The notes beneath the pieces were generated by a model, which saw only the letters and a program-made list of their open reading frames with translations, had not been told where the DNA came from and searched no databases. DNA of 64,000 nt from G963675935 sp963675935 (lineage in GTDB: Bacteria > Planctomycetota > Planctomycetia > Pirellulales > Thermoguttaceae): positions 124,001 through 188,000 of the forward strand of contig CAXXPV010000007.1 in NCBI GenBank assembly GCA_963675935.2. The letters run 5' to 3'. The position numbers were made by a program, and so were the translations under genes. Shown piece after piece: positions 8,817-18,282 of this stretch. Position 1 is the stretch's first letter. Each line of letters opens with the position of its first letter.

Positions 8817-9325
8817 AACCACTGCCCCAGATTGCGCCGAGTGTTGCAAAACAGCACACTTCAGCGTCTAGCCATTCGCTCCCTGTCGCCCTACGCATCT
8901 CGTGTGGTTTTCGGCTGCAAATCTCGCAAGTCTTTGTATTGCAATAGCTTGCGTGCATTGCGTTGCGTGTGTGGCAAGAATTGGCAGATTTGGCACACCG
9001 AATGCACTATCCCCACGCGGATGAACCGAGCGTTCATCCGAAGATGTGATTGGCCCGAGGGGCCTATGACGAATGGGATCGGACGGTTACCTTGCCCTTT
9101 CCGCCCGGTTGGCCACCATGTTTGGTGGCACGTCACAGGCCCCTATTTTATTGGTAGGTGCAATTTTCGGCAAGCTTTTTGTTGCCTACACGCGAAAAAG
9201 CCTACCTAAACACCCCAACCTCTTTTCTCGCAAACAGTTGCGCCACCGCCCGGAAGAAGCGCAGACGAAACGGCCCTCGACTGCTAGAATTGTATTGGGA
9301 TTTGTCTGGCCCTTGGGCTTCTTTC
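8817..9325. other. 509-bp stretch without a recognisable gene
   Basis: Several short open frames on both strands show no family likeness. TAGAAT with an upstream TG (9282-9290) may be a -10 box for rpe. Together with 7442-8816 it may mark the extent of an acquired patch. Confidence 0.4.
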
Positions 9326-10039
9326 ATGTTCAGTTCGCGGATTCTTGCTGACTTGCACGCGGCGGCGCCGTTGGTGGCGCCGTCGTTGCTGGCTTGTGAT
9401 TTCGCCAAACTCGGCGAAGAAATCCGCCGCGTCGAACAGGCCGGTGCGAAGCTGCTCCATCTCGACATCATGGACGGACACTTCGTGCCCAATTTGAGCA
9501 TTGGAGTTCCCGTGGTCGAGGCCGTGCGCCGCTCGACCCAATTGCCGCTCGACGTGCATCTGATGATTTCCGAGCCGGCTCGCTACGCAAGGCGGTTCCG
9601 CGAGGCCGGCGCCGATCTGCTGACGATCCACATCGAAGCGATGCCCGACCCACGGCCGTTGCTCCGCGAAATTCGCGAAATGGGGGCTGTCGCGGGCCTG
9701 TCGCTCAATCCGCCCACGCCGGTCGAGTCGGTCGAAAAATATCTCGACGATTGCGACCTCGTGCTGGTGATGAGCGTGATGCCGGGCTTCGGCGGCCAGA
9801 AGTTCGATCCCGTGGCGCTCGAAAAACTCCGCCGGCTGCGGGAGATCGGCGGGCCAGGCCTGCTGCTGTCAGTCGATGGAGGCGTGAACGCCGACACGGC
9901 CGAAGCGTGCGCCGCGTCCGGCGCCCAACTGCTGGTGATCGGTTCGGCTTTGTTTTCTCAAGACAATTACGGCCGGTTCCTCGACGAGGTGACCGGGCTT
10001 GCCCAATCAGCGAAGGAATCGCTGGTTTCGCGATGTTAA
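9326..10039 (+). CDS. rpe: Ribulose-phosphate 3-epimerase
   Basis: Interconverts ribulose 5-phosphate and xylulose 5-phosphate in the pentose phosphate pathway. The ATG at 9326 gives 237 residues, a normal length; the longer open frame upstream has no family likeness. TIM-barrel signatures are present: VAPSLLACDF, HLDIMDGHFVPN (metal-binding His and Asp), PLDVHLM, VMPGFGGQKF and LSVDGGV with the second catalytic Asp. A histidine-phosphatase-fold gene follows after 10 bp. Confidence 0.96.
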   Translation: MFSSRILADLHAAAPLVAPSLLACDFAKLGEEIRRVEQAGAKLLHLDIMDGHFVPNLSIGVPVVEAVRRSTQLPLDVHLMISEPARYARRFREAGADLLTIHIEAMPDPRPLLREIREMGAVAGLSLNPPTPVESVEKYLDDCDLVLVMSVMPGFGGQKFDPVALEKLRRLREIGGPGLLLSVDGGVNADTAEACAASGAQLLVIGSALFSQDNYGRFLDEVTGLAQSAKESLVSRC

Positions 10040-10049
10040 GGTATCAAAT

Positions 10050-10634
10050 ATGTTTCAGCTTGTGTTGATTCGTCCAGGCTCGACCGACTACGACGTGCAA
10101 GAGCGAATACTCGGCAGTCTGGACATTCCGTTGAACGAGCAGGGCTTGGCCGAGGCGGTCGAGACGGTGAAACTGCTTGAAGGCAAACCGCTCGAAGCCG
10201 TTTTCACGCCCACCTCGCAGCCGTCGCTGCAAACCGCCGAGATCATCACCAAGGCCCTGAAGATCAAACTCAAGAAGCTCGACCGGCTTCTCAATCACAA
10301 CCAGGGCCTCTGGCAGGGAATGCTTGTGGAAGAAGTGCGTCACAAACAGCCGAAGGTGTATCGTCAGTGGCAGGAACAGCCGGAAAACGTCTGTCCGCCG
10401 GAAGGCGAGATGCTCGGCGAGGCCGACGATCGAGTGCGCGGCGCCCTGTTGAAACTGCTGAAGCGCCGGAAAGAGGGCTGCATTGGGCTGGTGCTGCCCG
10501 AACCGCTTCTGAGTTTGGCCCGCCGCTTCGTGACCCACGAACCGCTGGGCGATTTGTGGACGCCGACGAACCGGCATGAGCGGTTCGAGGTTTTTGAGGT
10601 GCAAGTCGAAGAGTTATTGGCCGCGGGAGTTTGA
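10050..10634 (+). CDS. Histidine-phosphatase-fold protein lacking the catalytic histidine
   Basis: The 194 residues align with phosphoglycerate-mutase-like phosphatases: an N-terminal strand LVLIRPGSTDYD, then RILGSLDIPLNEQGLAEA, FTPTSQPSLQTAEII and LNHNQGLWQGM. The family hallmark RHG reads RPG here, so the phosphorylated histidine is missing, and the second His near the C-terminal half is replaced (GLVLPEPLL). It should therefore not work as a standard phosphatase; binding or regulation is possible. The start at 10050 begins at the first strand. It lies 10 bp after rpe, probably in the same transcript. Confidence 0.8.
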   Translation: MFQLVLIRPGSTDYDVQERILGSLDIPLNEQGLAEAVETVKLLEGKPLEAVFTPTSQPSLQTAEIITKALKIKLKKLDRLLNHNQGLWQGMLVEEVRHKQPKVYRQWQEQPENVCPPEGEMLGEADDRVRGALLKLLKRRKEGCIGLVLPEPLLSLARRFVTHEPLGDLWTPTNRHERFEVFEVQVEELLAAGV

Positions 10635-10641
10635 CGGAAGG

Positions 10642-10706
10642 GTCTTAGGTCTTAGGTCTTGGGACTTAGGTCTTGGCACAAAGACCTAAGCCCTAAGTCC
10701 TAAGAC
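10642..10706. repeat. Short tandem GTCTTAGG/GTCTTGGGACTTAGG array with inverted half
   Basis: Seven- and fourteen-base units run to about 10675 and are followed by the complementary AAGACCTAAG/CCCTAAG series, so the whole can fold on itself. The same units form the much longer array at 57295-57499. Confidence 0.75.
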
Positions 10707-10782
10707 CCCCTTGGTTGCGGCTCTGCCGCGTTAGGCTGAAGCATAACCTACAACAAGTCAGTCCCCAGCCCCTTTCATACCC

Positions 10783-11634
10783 ATGCCGACACAATCTGCC
10801 AATTTGAGCGGTTGGAAGAACATGCTGAAGCGTCCCAAACGCGGCGTGCCCGAGGGCCTTTGGAAACGTTGCCCCGGCTGCCAGGCGACCATTTTTCGCA
10901 AAGAAGCGGAAAAACGGCTGGGCGTCTGCCCTGAGTGCGACTACCACTGGTACGTCCCCGCCCGGCAGCGCATCGCGCAGGTGCTCGACGAAGGCACGTT
11001 CGAGGAATGGGACGCCGACCTGGAATCGGCCGACCCGCTGGGATTCGTCGATAGCAAGCCGTATCCGACTCGAATTGTCGAGGAGCAAGCCCGGACGGGT
11101 TTGCGCGAGGCGGCCGTAACCGGCGCCGGCATGATCCGCGGCCGCCCCGTGGCGTTCGGTGTCACCGATTCGGCTTTCATCATGGGGAGCATGGGCTCGG
11201 TGGTCGGCGAAAAGCTGACCCGGGCCGTCGAGCGGGCCACGGCGCAACAGTTGCCGCTAATTATCATTTCCGGCTCCGGCGGCGGCGCGCGGATGCACGA
11301 GGGCTTGCTCTCGCTGATGCAGATGGCCAAGGTTTCCGCGGCCTTGGCCCGGCACGATACGGCCGGCGGCCTGTTCATCTCGGTGTTGACCAACCCGACG
11401 ATGGGCGGCGTGGCGGCCAGTTTCGCTTCGTTGGGCGACGTGGTGTTCGCCGAGCCGCGCGCCCTGATCGGCTTCGCCGGCCCGAGAACCATCAAAGCCA
11501 CGATCCGCATCGAGTTGCCCAAGGGCTTTCAGACGAGCGAATTCCTGTTGGAACACGGCTTCATCGACCGCATCGTCCGGCGGCAGGATTTGAAGAGCGA
11601 ACTGGCCAGGACGATCGACTATTGCGGGAAGTAG
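10783..11634 (+). CDS. accD: Acetyl-CoA carboxylase carboxyltransferase subunit beta
   Basis: With AccA it transfers the carboxyl group from biotin to acetyl-CoA, giving malonyl-CoA for fatty-acid synthesis. The 283-residue protein has the bacterial N-terminal zinc ribbon (C30, C33, C49, C52) and the crotonase-fold carboxyltransferase domain with ISGSGGGARMHEG and NPTMGGVAASFASLGD. Length and motifs are standard. No accA is seen nearby. The small kinase gene follows after 10 bp. Confidence 0.97.
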   Translation: MPTQSANLSGWKNMLKRPKRGVPEGLWKRCPGCQATIFRKEAEKRLGVCPECDYHWYVPARQRIAQVLDEGTFEEWDADLESADPLGFVDSKPYPTRIVEEQARTGLREAAVTGAGMIRGRPVAFGVTDSAFIMGSMGSVVGEKLTRAVERATAQQLPLIIISGSGGGARMHEGLLSLMQMAKVSAALARHDTAGGLFISVLTNPTMGGVAASFASLGDVVFAEPRALIGFAGPRTIKATIRIELPKGFQTSEFLLEHGFIDRIVRRQDLKSELARTIDYCGK

Positions 11635-11644
11635 GGATTCGTCC

Positions 11645-12508
11645 ATGCCCCTGTTCGACCAACTCAAAACGTTTCTCTCCAGCAGCACGCACATGAACGT
11701 GTCGAAGCGTTTTGCGCTGCTGCACGAGGCCATTTCGGGAACGATGTCGAGCTTCTACATGGCCCGCGATCTGCGCGACAATCGCATCGTGGGACTGAAA
11801 ATTCTCGATCCGAAAAAAACCGTCGCGTTCGAGAGCCGATTCAAGGGACTCGTCAAACCGTCGGAAGGCGAAATCGCAAGCCAACTGAAACATCCCAACA
11901 TCGTCGAAACCTTCGAGTTCGGCCTGACGACTGAAGGGGCGCAATACCTGGTGATGGAGTATCTCGACGGGCCGAACATGAACGCCGCGCTGGCCGCCCA
12001 CGATCCATGCCTCACAACGCATCGGGTGCATTTCATCCGCGAGGCCGCTAAAGCCGTCGCGGCTGTTCACGCGGCCGGCTTCATCCACCGCGACATTTGC
12101 CCTCGCAACTTTTTGTTGACGAACAAACGTCAAGACATCAAGCTGATCGATTTCGGGCTGACCGTTCCGGCCACGGAGTGGTTTATGCAGCCGGGCAATC
12201 GGACCGGCACGCCCAACTACATGGCGCCCGAACTGGTCCGCCGCCACGCGACCGACCAGCGGCTCGACGTGTTCGCCTTCGGCGTGACCGCTTTCGAGTT
12301 CTGCACGTTCGAGCTGCCTTGGGTTCGCGGAACGACCGGCATGGCCGCCATGAGCCACGATCAGCCGCCGATCGACATTCACAAGTATTGTCCCGACATC
12401 AACCCTCAGTTGGCCAAGGCGATTCACGCTTGCATCGAGCCGGAGGTGTCGCGGCGATGTCCCTCGATGGAAGAGTTTTTGCGGATGATTCGGAAGCTGC
12501 CCGCGTAG
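11645..12508 (+). CDS. Small Ser/Thr protein kinase, kinase domain only
   Basis: A soluble eukaryotic-type kinase of 287 residues with no membrane helix or added domain. Visible elements are the ATP-anchoring Lys52 in VGLKILD, HRDICPRN at 148-155 (catalytic Asp150), DFG at 169-171 and the APE motif in PNYMAPEL. The glycine loop is poor (EAISGTMSSFYMARD), unlike the usual GxGxxG. It lies 10 bp after accD and may share its transcript; a link to fatty-acid synthesis is only a guess from position. Confidence 0.9.
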   Translation: MPLFDQLKTFLSSSTHMNVSKRFALLHEAISGTMSSFYMARDLRDNRIVGLKILDPKKTVAFESRFKGLVKPSEGEIASQLKHPNIVETFEFGLTTEGAQYLVMEYLDGPNMNAALAAHDPCLTTHRVHFIREAAKAVAAVHAAGFIHRDICPRNFLLTNKRQDIKLIDFGLTVPATEWFMQPGNRTGTPNYMAPELVRRHATDQRLDVFAFGVTAFEFCTFELPWVRGTTGMAAMSHDQPPIDIHKYCPDINPQLAKAIHACIEPEVSRRCPSMEEFLRMIRKLPA

Positions 12509-12552
12509 AACGGAATTCATTCCGTTCATTCTCGTTCCCGCGCTCCATTCTC

Positions 12553-12575
12553 GTTCCCACGCTCCGTGTGGGAAC
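12553..12575. terminator. Hairpin between convergent genes, possible two-way terminator
   Basis: GTTCCCAC and GTGGGAAC form an 8-bp stem with a 7-nt loop. It lies in the 74-bp gap between the converging kinase and MnmE-like genes and follows a partial copy of the same CGTTCCC sequence, so it may equally be a dispersed palindrome. No T-run is present. Confidence 0.4.
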
Positions 12576-12582
12576 AAGATGT

Positions 12583-13689
12583 TTACCTTTTCCGCGAGTC
12601 AATCATGGCATCCCGCATTTTCTCAATCGCCGCCACTTGCTCCGCCGTACACGGCACGCCCGCGCCCCGCGGCGGAACATCGGGTACGAGCTGACGGCTA
12701 ATCTCCGCCAATAACACGTCGATCCCGTTGCCGAGCGTCGCGCTGGTCGAAACGCCCGGCGGCCGAACGCCCGACGCCGACGGCCGATCGCTTTTGTTAT
12801 GCGTTAGAACGGCGCGGGGCCACTCGTCGAAAAGCGTCTGGTCCTCGGCCGACCACGGTTCGCTTCCGTCGGCGACTAGAACCACGAGATCGGCCCGCGA
12901 AAGCCGCTCCCTCGCACGTTCGACGCCGATCTGCTCGACCGGGTCGCGGGTCGCCCGCAGTCCGGCCGTGTCGCACAGCTCGACCGGCCAGCCGTCGATG
13001 GCCGTCGTCAGCGCGACGGCGTCGCGGGTGGTTCCCGGCTGATCGTGAACGATCGTGCGGGCGTAGCCGGCCAGGGCGTTGATAAGACTGCTCTTGCCGA
13101 CGTTCGGCCGGCCGGCCAGCACGACGCTCCAAGGGCGGGTCAGATGTTCGCCCAATTTCGCCCACGACAAAAGCAAGCCGATCCGCCGCTGAGCGGAGAG
13201 CGAATCGCCGCGGCCGATGTCGTTCTGGATTTCGTCAAGTTCGCGCCGCAGCGCCCCGTGATATTGGTCCAAGAGGATGGCGGCGGTTCGCTCGGTGGGA
13301 GCTTCGGCCAAGGCTGCGAGCGCGGCGTACTCCTCGCACGGAGCGTGAGGAGTACGGGCGGTCGCCCATTCTTGCCACGTCATCGGCTGGCATCCGGCGT
13401 CGGCCAACGAATCCTCGATCATCGTCGCGACGGCCCGCCCGCCGTGGCAATGCAGTTCGACAGCGTCATCGCTCGTGCGGCGCACGACGACTTCCTCGCC
13501 GCTTGAGCCGCCGAAGCGGCCCATCACGATTTGATCGACGGGATATTCGGCCAGCGGCCGGCCGTCGTGGGCGAGGAATCGCGCGGCGACGGCCTCGACG
13601 GCGCCCGGCCCTTCGACGTGCAGCGTGGCCACGGCGCCGCGACCGAGCGGAGTGAGACGAACGACCATAAGCGGCGGCGGGTTCGGCAT
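12583..13689 (-). CDS. MnmE/TrmE-like GTPase without the C-terminal Cys motif
   Basis: The 368 residues resemble the tRNA-modification GTPase MnmE: an N-terminal formyl-THF-binding-like part (RLTPLGRGAVATLHV, VELHCHGG) and an inserted G domain with GRPNVGKSS at 193-201, TTRD at 220-223, DTAG at 240-243 and NKSD at 298-301. It is about 80 residues shorter than standard MnmE and ends in RDAMIDSRKR with no CxGK motif, whose Cys is needed for the wobble-uridine reaction. It is thus a paralogue or degenerate form, not a plain mnmE. A palindrome at 13327-13355 codes for residues 112-121. It follows the transglutaminase gene by 3 bp. Confidence 0.85.
   Translation of the reverse strand: MPNPPPLMVVRLTPLGRGAVATLHVEGPGAVEAVAARFLAHDGRPLAEYPVDQIVMGRFGGSSGEEVVVRRTSDDAVELHCHGGRAVATMIEDSLADAGCQPMTWQEWATARTPHAPCEEYAALAALAEAPTERTAAILLDQYHGALRRELDEIQNDIGRGDSLSAQRRIGLLLSWAKLGEHLTRPWSVVLAGRPNVGKSSLINALAGYARTIVHDQPGTTRDAVALTTAIDGWPVELCDTAGLRATRDPVEQIGVERARERLSRADLVVLVADGSEPWSAEDQTLFDEWPRAVLTHNKSDRPSASGVRPPGVSTSATLGNGIDVLLAEISRQLVPDVPPRGAGVPCTAEQVAAIEKMRDAMIDSRKR
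13327..13355. repeat. Palindrome inside the MnmE-like coding region
   Basis: GTACTCCTC and GAGGAGTAC flank a short centre (9-bp perfect arms). The sequence matches the repeat at 60302-60364 and is translated in frame as residues 112-121 of the GTPase. Confidence 0.6.
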
Positions 13690-13692
13690 GAT

Positions 13693-14268
13693 TCAGGCAA
13701 CGTCCGGCAGATTGCGCAACACTTCTTCGTAGGTCGAATTTTCCGTCAACGTCTTGACAACGATGGGCATCGGCTCCACCCAGATGCCGGGAAGGTCGAG
13801 CTCGCCGGGCGTGACGAGGGCAAAGGCAAGTCGCTCGACCGGAGGAGTGAACCGAGCGTCAACGCCCGGCTTGTTTCCGCGAGAATCGACGCGATACCAG
13901 CCATATTCCTGGAGATACACCGCGTTCAACCCGTGCAGGCAGAATCGCGGCGATTGGGCGTCAAGCGTGAGCCGCTGGTAGCACAAACCGGCGGGAATCC
14001 CGTTGGCGCGGAGCAACGCGGCCAGCAGGTGGCTCTTGGCATAACAGTAGCCCGTGCCGTGAAGCAGAACGTCGGACGCCCTGCAAGTGATCGGATTGCG
14101 ACGGAAGTCGAGGCTGTGCTGGATGCCGTCGCGGACGAACTCGAAGCAGCGCCGGGCCGTTTCAATCTCGTCATGGCCGGCAAGCTCGGCGGCTTTGGCC
14201 GCAATCGAGGGATGACCACAGTCGATGAATTCGCCGGCGGCCAGGTACTTTTTTGGAGTCTCGTTCAT
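13693..14268 (-). CDS. Transglutaminase-like (papain-fold) protein
   Basis: The start at 14268 gives 191 residues beginning MNETPKKYL; the upstream extension adds nothing recognisable. A catalytic triad of the transglutaminase superfamily is visible: Cys75 in GTGYCYAKS, His112 in LHGLNAVYL and Asp128 in RVDSRG. The RASDVLLHGTGYC block is typical. No signal peptide, so probably cytoplasmic; whether it is a protease, amidase or cross-linker cannot be said. It is followed 3 bp later by the MnmE-like gene, so the two are likely co-transcribed, and it is divergent from the RNase HII-like gene. Confidence 0.85.
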   Translation of the reverse strand: MNETPKKYLAAGEFIDCGHPSIAAKAAELAGHDEIETARRCFEFVRDGIQHSLDFRRNPITCRASDVLLHGTGYCYAKSHLLAALLRANGIPAGLCYQRLTLDAQSPRFCLHGLNAVYLQEYGWYRVDSRGNKPGVDARFTPPVERLAFALVTPGELDLPGIWVEPMPIVVKTLTENSTYEEVLRNLPDVA

Positions 14269-14312
14269 CCTTCCCAGCGTACCGGTTTTCGGCTGGTTCA
14301 TCAACCGGCGGC

Positions 14313-14341
14313 TTGCGGCATCGGGTGGCAATTGCTATCCT
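14313..14341 (+). promoter_or_regulatory. Possible leaderless promoter of the RNase HII-like gene
   Basis: TTGCGG (14313-14318) and TATCCT (14336-14341) are 17 bp apart. Only 7 nt separate the -10 box from the ATG at 14349, so transcription would begin at or next to the start codon. Confidence 0.35.
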
Positions 14342-14348
14342 GCGCCGC

Positions 14349-15323
14349 ATGGCATATTTAATCGGAACCGACGAAGCGGGCTACGGACCCAACCTGGGGC
14401 CGCTGGTGATTTCGGCCACCCTCTGGGAAGTGCCGGACGGCGTCGGCGTCGAAAATCTGTTCAATCACCTCGGCCACGTCATCGCGCCGGAGCTGCGCAG
14501 GCAGGCGGGGAATGCCGCCCCTTCGCCCATCGTCATGGCCGACTCGAAGGCGATCTTTTCGCCCGACAAAGGGCTGCGGCATTTGGAACGTGGACTCTGG
14601 GCGGCGATGGCGCAATGGGGCCATTGTCCGCGAACGTGGCGCGACGTGTGGCTGGCCCTTGCGCCGGCGGCGCTCGATTCCATGCCGATCGCGCCTTGGT
14701 ATCGCGATTACGACGCGCCGGCCCCCTCGGCGCACGACGCCGCGGAACTCGATGCCACGGGCCAACAGTTGCGCGAAGGGCTGGCCTCGGCCGGCGTGCG
14801 GCTTGCAGCCGTGCGGAGCCGGGCGATCTTCGCCCATGAGTTCAACGAACTCGTCGATCGTCACCTGTTGAAAAGCACGGCGCTTTCGCACGAAACGCTT
14901 GCCTTGGCGGCCGGCCTGATCGAGCCGCTGCCAGCCGGGCCAATCTCGGTCGTCTGCGACAAGCACGGCGGTCGGAATCGCTACGCGCCGTTTCTAGCCG
15001 AACATTTTCCCGACTCGCTGGTCGAGGTTTACGGCGAGGGACGCGAGCGGAGCGTGTACCGGTTCGGTCCATCGAAGCGCCGCGTCGAAGTGTGTTTTCG
15101 CATGAAGGCCGAGTCCTGCTTGCCCGCGGCCTTGGCCTCGATGGCGTCGAAGTATTTGCGTGAGCTGGCCATGCAGGCGTTCAACGAGTATTGGCGCGGA
15201 CACGTGCCAGGTTTGCAGCCGACTGCCGGCTATCCGCAAGACGCCCGGCGGTTTCGCATCGACATCGCCGAAACGCAGAAGCGGTTGCATGTTGATGATC
15301 GAGTGCTTTGGCGCGAGAGGTGA
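14349..15323 (+). CDS. RNase HII-like protein of unknown role
   Basis: The ATG at 14349 gives 324 residues. The opening YLIGTDEAGYGPNLGPLVISA matches the RNase HII signature, with the metal ligands Asp8 and Glu9, and MADSKAIF (DSK at 65-67) fits the DSKK motif; a further CDKHGG near 200 may hold the next acidic residue. It is far longer than RNase HII (about 200 residues) and diverged elsewhere, so substrate and activity are uncertain. It is read in the same direction as sixA, which starts 3 bp after its stop. Confidence 0.75.
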   Translation: MAYLIGTDEAGYGPNLGPLVISATLWEVPDGVGVENLFNHLGHVIAPELRRQAGNAAPSPIVMADSKAIFSPDKGLRHLERGLWAAMAQWGHCPRTWRDVWLALAPAALDSMPIAPWYRDYDAPAPSAHDAAELDATGQQLREGLASAGVRLAAVRSRAIFAHEFNELVDRHLLKSTALSHETLALAAGLIEPLPAGPISVVCDKHGGRNRYAPFLAEHFPDSLVEVYGEGRERSVYRFGPSKRRVEVCFRMKAESCLPAALASMASKYLRELAMQAFNEYWRGHVPGLQPTAGYPQDARRFRIDIAETQKRLHVDDRVLWRER

Positions 15324-15326
15324 ACG

Positions 15327-15818
15327 ATGGAACTCTACATCATTCGACACGCTTGGGCCGAGCAGCGCAACGATGGACAATGGTCGAACGACGACCTGCG
15401 GCCGTTGACCGCGGAAGGTCGGGCGAGATTCGCCAAAATGGCCAAGAAGCTCGGCCGCGTCGGCATGATGCCCGAGGTGATCGCCACAAGTCCGCTGGTC
15501 CGTTGCGTCGAGACGGCGCGAATCGCGGCGGCCGGTCGGCCCGACGTCGAAATCGTCGAGCTTGACGAACTGCTGCCGGGCGGTAATTTGGAAGAGTTAT
15601 TGCGATGGACCGTGGGGCAGGCCCGCGATCATCGAGAAATCGCGTGGGTGGGCCATGCGCCCGACGTTGGATTGATGACCTCTGCGCTGATCGGCGGTGG
15701 CGACGGTCGGATACGTTTCGCCAAGGGGGCCGTGGCGGCCGTCCGGTTTGACGACTTGCCCTCGCTCGGCGCCGGTGAGCTACAATGGTTTATCGCTGCA
15801 AAACTGCTGGGCTGTTAA
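15327..15818 (+). CDS. sixA: Phosphohistidine phosphatase SixA
   Basis: Removes phosphate from histidine residues of signalling proteins (shown for E. coli SixA acting on HPt domains or NPr). The 163-residue protein is minimal, as is usual, with the nucleophile His8 in YIIRHAWA, TSPLVRCVETA and the second catalytic His in WVGHAPDVG. Unlike the phosphatase-fold protein at 10050-10634 it keeps all catalytic residues. Start at 15327 has AGAGGTGA before it; only 3 bp separate it from the preceding gene. Confidence 0.93.
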   Translation: MELYIIRHAWAEQRNDGQWSNDDLRPLTAEGRARFAKMAKKLGRVGMMPEVIATSPLVRCVETARIAAAGRPDVEIVELDELLPGGNLEELLRWTVGQARDHREIAWVGHAPDVGLMTSALIGGGDGRIRFAKGAVAAVRFDDLPSLGAGELQWFIAAKLLGC

Positions 15819-15856
15819 TATAGGATTAATATAGAATTTTTAAGAGGAGAAGAAAC

Positions 15857-16843
<987 letters not shown>

Positions 16844-17011
16844 TGGGAGGGTAGTCTCCAGCGACGAACATGCCTGCATTCATACTCAGCACTTGACAAA
16901 TCCCCGGAGTTCGATCAATCTGGAGCCATTCGGGGAGGACAAGTTCGCAAGGCGGTTTCGACCGCATGAGTCGAAATCGACGACTTCTCTTTGCAACCAC
17001 TGGAATAGAAA

Positions 17012-18010
17012 ATGGAACGCTATCTGGTCACCGGCTGCGCCGGATTTATCGCATCGAAAGTCGCCACACTGTTGTTGGACGCCGGCCACTCGGTTGTGGG
17101 CATCGACAACCTGAACGACGCCTATGACCCACGACTGAAGCAATGGCGGCTTGCCCAGTTGCAGACCCGCGATAACTTCAAGTTTCACCAGATTGACATT
17201 TCCGATTTCAATGTCTTGGAGCCGATCTTCGCGGCCGAGGGCAATGGGTCGCCATTTCAGGCCGTGGTCAACTTGGCGGCCCGCGCCGGCGTGCGGCCTT
17301 CGGTCGCGAATCCCTGGGTCTATTACCAGTCCAACTGTCTGGGCACGCTCAACCTGTTGGAAATGTGCCGTCGGCATGGCGTCGGCAAGTTCCTGCTGGC
17401 CTCCACGTCGAGCCTCTACGGGTTGCACAACCCGGCGCCCTACCGGGAAGACGCCGACACGAATCGGCCGTTGTCGCCCTATGCGGCCTCGAAAAAAGCG
17501 GCCGAGGCGATGGCCTTCACGTACCATCACTTGCACGGCATCGACGTTTCGATCCCCCGCTACTTCACGGTTTATGGTCCGGCCGGCCGGCCCGACATGA
17601 GCGTCTTCCGTTTCATCCGCCGCATCGCCGAGGGCGAGCCGATCGTGGTGTTCGGCGACGGATCGCAGAGCCGCGATTTCACGTTTGTCGACGACATCGC
17701 GCGGGGCACGGTCGCCGCGCTGCGCCCGCTGGGCTACGAAGTCATCAATCTGGGCGGCGACCGGCAGGTCGAACTTCGCGCGGTCATCGACGAGATCGCC
17801 CGGCTTGTCGGAAAGAGCCCAGTGATCGAATACCGGCCGATGCACCGGGCCGACGTTCCGGCGACATGGGCCGACGTGTCGAAAGCGGCCCGACTGCTCG
17901 ACTGGCGGCCGACCGTTTCAATTGAAGAGGGGCTTCGCCGTTCGGTCGAGTGGTATCAGGCGAACCGCGAAATGGCCCGCTCGCTCGAACTTTGCGACCG
18001 GACGGAGTAG
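17012..18010 (+). CDS. NAD-dependent sugar epimerase, UDP-glucuronate 4-epimerase-like
   Basis: Extended SDR enzyme acting on a nucleotide sugar, probably UDP-glucuronate to UDP-galacturonate. The 332 residues have the NAD-binding TGCAGFIA (in place of the usual TGGAGFIG), the acidic IDNLNDAYDPRLK stretch typical of UDP-glucuronate epimerases, a Thr/Ser-rich STSSLYG and the catalytic YAASK. GDGSQSRDFTFVDDI is the usual substrate-end motif. It converges with the sugar dehydrogenase gene downstream, which could supply its substrate. The 168 bp upstream hold no gene. Confidence 0.9.
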   Translation: MERYLVTGCAGFIASKVATLLLDAGHSVVGIDNLNDAYDPRLKQWRLAQLQTRDNFKFHQIDISDFNVLEPIFAAEGNGSPFQAVVNLAARAGVRPSVANPWVYYQSNCLGTLNLLEMCRRHGVGKFLLASTSSLYGLHNPAPYREDADTNRPLSPYAASKKAAEAMAFTYHHLHGIDVSIPRYFTVYGPAGRPDMSVFRFIRRIAEGEPIVVFGDGSQSRDFTFVDDIARGTVAALRPLGYEVINLGGDRQVELRAVIDEIARLVGKSPVIEYRPMHRADVPATWADVSKAARLLDWRPTVSIEEGLRRSVEWYQANREMARSLELCDRTE

Positions 18011-18065
18011 CAAGCGGCATTTTGCGACACGGCCTGATCAACCGTTCACGGGTCGGAGAAACACC

Positions 18066-18269
18066 GTCATTCTGAGCGAAGCGAAGAATCTCGTCCGCGT
18101 CGCTCCCACGGGAGATTCTTCGCTTCGCTCAGAGGATGTGATTTTTTCGACTGCTTGACGAGGCACGCGACGTAAGTCGTTATTTCTCGTCGTTTCGGCA
18201 ACCAAGGAATAAGGACTTACGTCAACGATTCCGCCAGTCGTCGAAAAAATCACAGCCTCTCAGAATGAC
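18066..18269. repeat. 204-bp compound palindromic element with 11-bp terminal inverted repeats
   Basis: GTCATTCTGAG at 18066-18076 is mirrored by CTCAGAATGAC at 18259-18269. Nested inside are a 20-bp hairpin (18072-18091 with 18113-18132), a 15-bp pair (18137-18151 with 18240-18254, GATTTTTTCGAC) and a 16-bp pair with one mismatch (18169-18184 with 18208-18223). It lies between converging genes and has no coding capacity. Confidence 0.8.
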
Positions 18270-18282
18270 CGAGAATAGTCTT

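Noticed and set aside
8832..9209. Plus-strand open frame of 125 codons between hicA and rpe
   Set aside because: Cys/Arg/Trp-rich composition and no family likeness; competing frames exist on both strands.
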